This document shows, piece by piece, positions 45,601 to 54,600 of a stretch of 64,000 nucleotides of DNA (position 1 is its first letter; each line of letters begins with the position of its first letter). The position numbers were made by a program, and so were the translations under genes. The DNA is taken from contig NW_017802458.1 in assembly GCF_001625305.1 (NCBI RefSeq), positions 124,001 through 188,000 on the forward strand. Reading direction: 5' to 3'. Source of the stretch: Branchiostoma belcheri. Taxonomy: Eukaryota > Chordata > Leptocardii > Amphioxiformes > Branchiostomatidae. A model generated the notes under the pieces. That model did not search any database. It was given only the letters and a program-made list of their open reading frames with translations, and was not told the origin of the DNA.

Positions 45601-48600
45601 TAACAATTTTGTATAAAGCTGAACACAGTTACAGAAAGAGACAAACATGCATTAAGGCTAATCTAGTTTGATTCAGGATTATTTTCTTTACCTGCCATGT
45701 CCAGATTATCTAAAGATGTGTGTATAATCTACAGAAATGTATATCAGGTCCGATGATCTGGTTTACGTGTTTCATTTTTTTTGTGTCTCGGTTCTTGACG
45801 GTCCGGCTGAACCGGTACCCACCCCTAATATTGACTTTAATGTCCATTTGGAATTCATTTGTCCATGCTGCATAACATGCTGCAAAAACAAGCAATGACA
45901 CATGTAGCCCATCTCTCAGACTGTCAGTAATGTAAAACATTTGCAGAAGCATGGTTAAAGGTTTCAACAGCCCAGCAAAGGGGGAGGGGGGCATGATTAA
46001 AGTAAAACGACTGCTGTCTGTGTCCAGGCCACCCACCTCCTGTTCCCCGATGACCCCTTGATCGAGGTCGACCATTGTGTGGTCTTTCTGTGGATAAAGT
46101 CAACAACGTCCAAATTTTAATTTGTACAATTATGGCTGGACTTTTTCAAGGTTAAGAGTATCTTAGAGTGACTTAGCAACTCAATAATTGCTGAAAGTTC
46201 ACAGGAGCATTGTAATTCATAAGGTTTGATAACATTTCAAAATACCACCTGCATATGCAGGTTTGTATAGTTAACATTGGAGTTGTGCAGGTTTTTCTGA
46301 TGTCTCCATTATGTAACACACCTGACCTGTTACCTGACCCCAAAGTAGTGTTACAGCATTCAAGATGGCAACAACTAATCAAGCATTTTGAACATTTTTT
46401 AAAAAGATAAATGCAGATAAAATTTTGTCAAGTTAAAAAATTGAGCCCTGCCCTGCATTGTTTGCAATTATAATTAACAGTAATATAGCTATTACACCTT
46501 TTGTTCACTAGGATTCATGAGGTTGTAGCTGTGTAATTTCATATTGGACAATGGTTTACATGGAAGAATTGAGAAGAAAAATTTAGATGTTTGTAAGCTC
46601 ACCTGTTCCTGCGTTTATCAGTACTCTGTCAAATATGATCCTGTCCTGTCCGCTGGGTCCGCTCCCAGAATGCACAGCAGAGAACACCACCGGCGGACTC
46701 TCGGGTTTCGGGGCGATCTCGGGTTGCCGTGGTAATATCCGCTTGATGTCTTCTTCGCTGAGACCCGGCCCGGGTGGCCCCGGCGGCCCTACGGGACCCT
46801 GCGGGCCAATCTGTCCGGGTAACCCGGTCGGGCCGATCCACCCTTGTTCACCTTTACTGCCGGGAATGCCCGGGTTGCCTATGGGTCCGGGGCTACCCGG
46901 GGGGCCGATAGGGCCTGGGTTACCCGGCGTCCCAGGCTGACCCGGGGGTCCAGGTGGCCCGGGGTAGCTGTTGTACCCAGTCTGTGATCCGGGTTGTGAG
47001 TACCCAGGCTGGCCCGGAGGACCCGGTTCTCCTTGATCACCTTTGTCTCCTTTTGCACCTGGGATCCCGGGCGCACCCAGTATACCCGGTGGGCCGGGGG
47101 CTCCAGGGGGCCCGACTGGCCCAGGGAGGCCCAGATTCCCTGTGCTTATCCCAGGGTTGAACCGACTGGTAAGTGGACAGTCTTTGCAGAGCCCGGGCAG
47201 GCCTGGGGGACCAGGTGGTCCTTGGGGTCCGGGGGGTCCTGGTTGGCCAAGCACACCTAGGTTAGGTGCAAATGGCTGTGGTGGCCCGGGGCCGACACTA
47301 GGGGGGCCGGGAGGGCCAGGGGGGCCGGGCGGTCCTTGTGGGCCACTTGTACCTGGTGGGCCGATCACCCCAGGCGCCCCGACGGGGCCAGGAAATCCCC
47401 TGGGGCCTCCTGCCGACCCCTTCTGCCCGGATAACCCGGGTGGACCCGGCTGCCCGGGTGTGCCGGGGACTCCGGGTGACCCGGGCTCTCCAGCTGGGCC
47501 TGGGTCGCCTTTCTCCCCCACGATGGGCAGACTCACCCCGCCCTCCGCACCTGTGCACCGGATCTTACATGTCGGCTGCGCGCCGCCGCCCACCGCTGGC
47601 GAAACCGCCGGTTTGTCATCATCATCGTCAAACAGAAACCCCAACGTCAGCGGGAATGTCCAAAGCAGAAGCATGTATTTCAACTCCATTTTAAGATGTA
47701 GCGCACACAGAGAATGTCCCACGTGCAGCTTGTCTTGTTTCTGCGAGGCTTTTAATCTGTTTGCAGGAAATTTCTTGCACTCCTACGGCTACTGAACCGT
47801 AGAACCCTGAGGCAGAGACATAGACACGGAATAATTACCATTCCTCTTTGGTACAATTACAAAACAGGGACATCTTTAAAGACATAACAGCACCAAACTA
47901 TGTATCACAAAACCTATCTGCAGTACACACATTGTATTGTTCACTTATTTTCTGTTATACAACTGTTGTAGCAGTCTTGTAATTGAAGAAAAAAAGTTGT
48001 CCGAAATGGAACTGATTGTCATATGGAAAGAAAAGTTGTTTAATGTACCCACCATTTGAAATGAGACTTGCAACAGGAGACTTCAACCTTCACCCACGAG
48101 TCACATTAGTCACGTAGAGGCTCTGCAGGGGATAATGAGATCCTTTCCTCTGTGTGAGGGTGTGTCAGGGGTTGTGATAACTCTGTTAAGCATGTTTTAT
48201 ACAGATCATTCTATGGGGTGACCTATGTTCTCGTGCTGTGTCCTATAAAGCCCCAAAACAGAAGGCAAACCTGTCTACGGCAGCTGACAAAAAGTTTGCT
48301 GCTTTCTGAATGTTGTTTGAAAAAATACCATCTTTTAGCTAGCATTATTTCGAGCAGAATTTTATAAAAGAAAAAGGACTGAAGCGATTGAACACTCAGA
48401 TGATGTTGTTTGGTAAACCCCAACACGCCCTCGCCAAGTGCAGATCTGCTTTTCTTCATGACAGCCTGGGTGTTTACAGAAAACTGTAATAAACAGAAGA
48501 TATGGCAGTCATCTGTGGCATCCGATACGTTAGACAAAACAAACAACACTGCCAACTGGAACCACAACCATATTGCCATAAACCCTCCTTGAAATATCCA

Positions 48601-51600
48601 AATTTCTTTCACAAGAAAACATATGGTTTGATTAAAAATGCTTACAGAAACCAACAAGGATGAACAGAACTTAAAAACTTTACTGACAATTTTCTTTGAC
48701 ATTTGGAAGTTTAAATTTGTTCCAGACAACCCATCCGTTAGAACTATCCTATGAGACAACATAAACTTGTTTTATTAACTACATTTGTTGGAAAGTCTAG
48801 GGGCCATAGGTTGGATTCCAAAGCAGACCCTATCTTTACTGTAAGTTTAAGACCAAGGTACATTCAATAGATCTAAATTAAATCAGTTAGAGGGATCCTA
48901 CTAGGGTTTGGATTGGCATTACGAAGGGCTGTATGATCCAGCCATAAAAAATCTTGCTTCAAAAAAGAATTGCACATGGTGCAAGTATGTCAATCCCCCA
49001 GTTTCAGGGGAAAAGATGTTAAACTGGATAGAGTGAGATAGAGAGAGAAAGGGAGGGAGAGAGAGAGAGAGAGAGAAATCAAGAAATCAGACATTGTAAT
49101 TTGGAGGAAAGAAGACCTGCAATTACTGTGAAACTTCATAACATTTCTCATTGTGTTTACATATTCTTAAGATTTCAATGTTATTCTTTGTATGGTACTA
49201 AGTATAAAAAATGTCTATATTCCATTGTACTAACAGACGTAACAGTATGTCTATGAAATATTGAATCAAAGCATAAAAATCATCTTTTTTTAAATAATAA
49301 GGTATCCAAGGTACCCATTTTCATTGCATAATGTGGGAACTCTTTGACCCCGGTACAACAAAGATTGTCATTAAAATTTTTGAAGGAGGTTTAACATACC
49401 ATTCCACACAAAAATGCCCCATGCCACATACCGGTAAACAAATCAGGTGCTAACTTTAGCCTTGTACAGTTTATGCTGGATGTTTGGGTGGCAGATGTAT
49501 GTTATGGCTAAGGCCTTACCAAGTTTATACATTGTTTGTCATCATATTTTAGAATGTTGTAATTTAGCCATTTGGCTTGTATTACTGTAAATTTGCTTAC
49601 TCATGCGGGCACTTTGAAAATCAAGAGTTAGCATTGATGGTGTTGTTTCTCAGATTTTTTCAGAAAAAAATGAAGCGACAGGGCGAAATAAAAAAAAAAA
49701 AAAGGCCAAGGCACCCCATGATAGTTGGAAATGTTACAATATGAGCCATGAAGTGAACATACCAGGCTGGTTTATAATACAAAAAAAAAAAAAGATTTTG
49801 AACATTTAATGCAACAAATTTGCATTGTTACATTGACAACTAGGAAGAAAAGGACTTTCTTCAACCATTGGGGCCAAATATGTCTTTCATTGAGAATTTT
49901 GCAGTTGATTTTTTTTTGCAAATCAGAAAAAAATGGACAGCGCCAATCCGAGAAACAACGAATTAAATTGGTGTGGCCTAAAGTAAAAGGTAACCTATTT
50001 TGCAGGCCCCTTCCTATATCAAATGTGTTGAATATCTTTTGGGTGCTCAACATCTCACCATTTTCATGAAAAATATCCACTACCTATGGTTAAGATTTAA
50101 AGTTACTACAGACTGAGTTCATAATGGCTATACGATATGGTCCGTACTTGCCCCCCTCCCACTGTGATACCAAGCAATGTTTGTGATTAAAGGTGACGTA
50201 AGTCCAAGGGTCTGTTCTGCAGTCCTTGACTGTGATAACTGTTTGGTGACTGTGACAGTGCAGAAAAAAAACAGACAACACAGATAAACCTGTTGAAGGA
50301 ACTGCATTATCATTTAAATTTGCTGTAAGGCCACACCAATTTAATTTCTTGGTTAACGGATTCGCCTGCTTCATTTTTTTCTGATTTTCAAATAAAAATA
50401 AAAATTCAGAATCAACTGCAAAATGCTCATGTTTTGCCCTGAACAGTTGAAAACAGTTCTTTTCATCCTAGTTGTTACAGTTATTCCATCTTTCAATGCA
50501 ATGGTATCATTAAAAGTTCAAAATTCATTGTTTAAATTTTGAACCAGCCTGGTGTGTTGACTTCATGGCTCCTATCGTACCATTTTGGGCCATAATAGGA
50601 TGCCTAGGCCTGTTTCTATTTTTATTTTTTTTTCGCCCACCCGCTCCATTATTTTTCTGGAAAAATCCGTAAACCAAGAAATTAAATTGGTGTGGCCTAA
50701 GGCATGAAATGTTTGCTGATCTTTTCAGATTTCATGGTGACCTTTCTGCTTCCAAATCATCACACTGAGAACATGTGTGTGCCCCCTAACTGCTTGCTTT
50801 CCTGTGAACTGAAAACGATATGAAATATGAAGAATGTTTAGACCTTGAAACAAATAGTATACACTTTGTAAGTTGATTCATCAATTGTCTTGTACGCACA
50901 TGTAGGTCAATTTTGTTGTAGTTTAAGACCTTACGAAAGTCGCTGTACTTTTGTTGTGTCAATAAAAGTTCCATAGGAAAGTCTCTTTCTGCAAAATTAA
51001 GTCCCTGTGAAGTTAAACACATTTGCATGCAGTAACTGTTGTGAAGCCATGCCATCTGACCAGTCAAAGGCTAAATGTTATGTCTGGATCCGTAACTTCT
51101 TCACACACATTACAGTAGATGTGGTGAGTTATAGAGACCTGTGTTGAATTACGCTTCATTTACAGTCCCCAGGTTTTTCAGCTTAGTAGGTTATCTGGTG
51201 CTTTGGAGAAATTGAGTTTTTCACCTCCTCGTAAAGGAGGTTATGTTTCCATGTCAAGGGCACAGTATTGGAAGGCAGAGCCCATCCCTCTCCTTCCACT
51301 GCCTTTTATCTACCCAGAAGTCAGGTACCCATTTTACACCTGGCTGGAGTGAGAAATGTCATGTTAAGTGCATCCATCTATATCCAACAATGCAAGGAAT
51401 CAAACCCTCGATCTTGTGTCCACTGGAGCCTAGCCACTTGGCCATTTGACTAGAAGAAACTATATGTATAAAAAATGTAAATGCTGCCTGGTACTAATAA
51501 AAAGAAGATAATATGAACTCCATGGCTCGTATCATTGCGTTTGAGACTGTAATAGGATGCTTAACCCTGTTTTTATTTTAAATTTTTTTCGCCCTGTCAC

Positions 51601-54600
51601 TTCATATTTTTTCTGGAAAAATCAGAGAACCAACAAATGAAATTGGTGTGGCCTAGGGTTATGTAAGAAACAGGAGGAGACAGTAAACCCTTCTGGTCCC
51701 GGGCTGGGGTTCGAACCCACGACCTCTCGGGCACCAGAGCTTCATAACCAGACGCTCTAACCACTCGGCTAAAAGGTCTAGACCCATTGGCCGGGTCAGT
51801 TGATAGTGCCTATAAACCCCCCACTATTACAGTTACAAAGTTTGGATGGTAAATGGCTCTCTTACTCAGGAAGAAGTAACATTAGTTTGAACCCCCCTAG
51901 TGACTTGTTCTGGAACTGCAGAAGCATTTTTCTAATGCTGTGGTTCTCCTGTGTTTATGCAGCTAGCTCTGGAGGAGGAGGAGGTGTGGAGACGTGTGCT
52001 GGCCTGGGCTAAGTACCAGGCTAAGGTGGAGACAGCCCCCCAGAGATGGAGCCCTGAGGAGAAGGCCAGGGTGTGCCAGGTATGGGGACATGAGCATGTC
52101 GGCAGAACGTACTGCACCTGTGCGAAATCCGTAATGTATTGTGTGTAACACTTTGGCAGAACATGTCATATAAGGTCGTATTCGCGCATATAATGTTAAC
52201 ATCCTGTCTGTAGTTTCAAAGTGTTATGTCGAAAAAGATATCGTCTGCAACAGGCAAAATTCTGATGCAACGTTGACGAAAAAAACATGAAAAATCAGGG
52301 CTTTGCGCAGGCGCAGTACGTTCTGCCGACATGCTCTGGACATAGGACCTCCTATTGGATTAAAACACACATGGGGTCATGTGGCACAATGGCAGAGTGC
52401 TTGACCAAGAGGTCCCGGGTTTGAGTCCTGACATGCTACCGATCTTCTGCCCTTGGGAAAGTCAATTTACTTGACTTTCCCCACTTAACTGGAGTGAAAA
52501 TGAGTACTAGTACTGTATTGTCTGTCCTGTATTTGTTTCCATGTGTATGTGGGGGACACAACACCAGCAACCCACGTGTATTGCACTGTAAACAGTTGCA
52601 ATTTCAATAAATCAAATCAAAGGCAATGAGTACAGAATGTATTGAAAAATGGTGTAAAACCATGTACTTACATCATATTCTACTTCTACTACTCTAAGGT
52701 CCAGAAACAGTCATGCCTTCAAATATCAGTTATCAACCAAAAATTGAGGTGTTTTACTAACTGTGGAGTGGAACTCATTGCCACCAAGCAGACACCAAAC
52801 AGACATCCAGGAAGCTTTAAGCAACTCCTGCAATTAAATGTGCACAGATTGGATGCATCCGGTCGTTCGGTGTAATGTAGCTTGCTGCTGCCGCGCTGTG
52901 TGCCTGCAAAGCTGGTGTGTTATGCCAAAGGGCAGTTATACGACTATACAGATAAGGAAGCTAGTGTGTTATGCCAAAGTGCAGTTATACAACTATACAG
53001 ATACAGAAGCCGGTGTGTTATGCCAAAGGGCAGTTATACGACTATACAGATACAGATACAGAAGCTGGTGTGTTATGCTGAAGGGCGGTTATACCGGCTG
53101 TACAGATGCAGAATAAGATATATGTGCTATCTAGCATGCAAGCTATATGTTGCATGAATAGGAATAAATTTTCAAAAAATCCTCTTTGTGTGTTTCAGCA
53201 CCTGTCAGGAGTGATAGAGCATGTGAAACTGTTGCTGATTGACAGTAAGGTGTTTGCAGAAGAGGTGGAGCCTACAGGAGCTGTTCCCATGGAGCTGTCA
53301 CTGGAGAGGTAAACAAAGCAGAGCAGCCAAAATGTTTTGTATATTGCCCTAGCACCAGTACCAATTAGGGAGTTTGTAGTGACTGTTGCATGTAGCTCTG
53401 TACAATTACTGACAATAACTACGTTGTACAAGGCTGTACTGTTTTAACTGACAATAACTACAAGACTGTAATGTACTAGCATGAAAGTTCATCTGAGTTG
53501 GTAAAATACATGAAGAAAAATAAACTGTTCTCCAACTCAAAAAGAAATTTACTCACATAACTACATACTATACAGGTGAAACCNNNNNNNNNNNNNNNNN
53601 NNNACTTCCGAAGAACTGTGACGCAGTGCTGACGGTACATGTGGCTAAAAGTCACTTGGGTCATAAGGCCACACCAATTTAATTTGTTGGTTCTCGGATT
53701 TTTTCAGAAAAAATATGAAGCGACAGGGCGAAAAAAAAAAAAATAAAAACAGGTCTAGGCATCCTATTATAGGCTTAAATGCTACAAAATGAGCCATGAA
53801 GTCAACACAAAAGGCTGGGTTAAAATTTAAACATTGAATTTTGAACTTTTAATCAAATCACTGCAATGATAGATGGGAAAACTGTAACAACTAGGAAGAA
53901 AAGGACTTTCCTCAACTGTTGGGGGGCAAAACATGAGCATTTTTCAGTTGATTCAGGACCAGAATCAATTTTTTTTTTTGCAAATCAGAAAAAAACGAAG
54001 AGGCGAATCCGAGAACCAACAAATTAAATTGGTGTGGCCTAAAGCTGATAAAGACTGAGCGATTCAGTCAAAAATTTCTGAGTTAATTTCTTTCTGAGTT
54101 GGAGAACAGTTTATTTTTCTTCAAGATTGTTATGTTTTGTTCCCAGGTATCGTATTGCGGCCGTGCCCACAGGATTGAAAAACAGCCGAGACAGGAGACT
54201 GACTCCTCGAGTCTCCCACAAACTCTTCAAAGGAACAGACATACTGAGCAGGGAGAGACTACCTCTACAGAGGGTGCTCAACCAATGGTAAAGTTCTGCC
54301 TCAATGGAGCCTTTTTACAATGAATGAATGAATGAACTTTATTGCTTGACAGTTGTACATGGTACAATGTATTGCAACACTGACAATGATAATGTGATCA
54401 ATGCAGTAAATCTATTCTAAGAAACTGTTAGTAATTACTATCTAATATGAACCTAAACGGGGTATTGACATAAGCGTACGTTTTAAAACTGTTTAAAAGT
54501 GTTTCTATGTCTTAACAATTCTTTCTCTCTTTTGTAAGGCACTACATATATATTGGCCTAAGTAAGTAGATATAGAGTCGGGGCATGACATAAGTAGATT

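Noticed and set aside
47043-47795. 250-codon + strand ORF rich in Gly and Pro
   Set aside because: It is the antisense of the collagen repeat. GGN/CCN codons give Gly-Pro on both strands, and the minus strand has signal peptide, Gly-X-Y order and C1q continuation.
51697-51785. Functional tRNA gene on the minus strand
   Set aside because: A and B boxes are good, but the anticodon arm does not pair and the acceptor stem is weak, so it is a SINE head or pseudogene.
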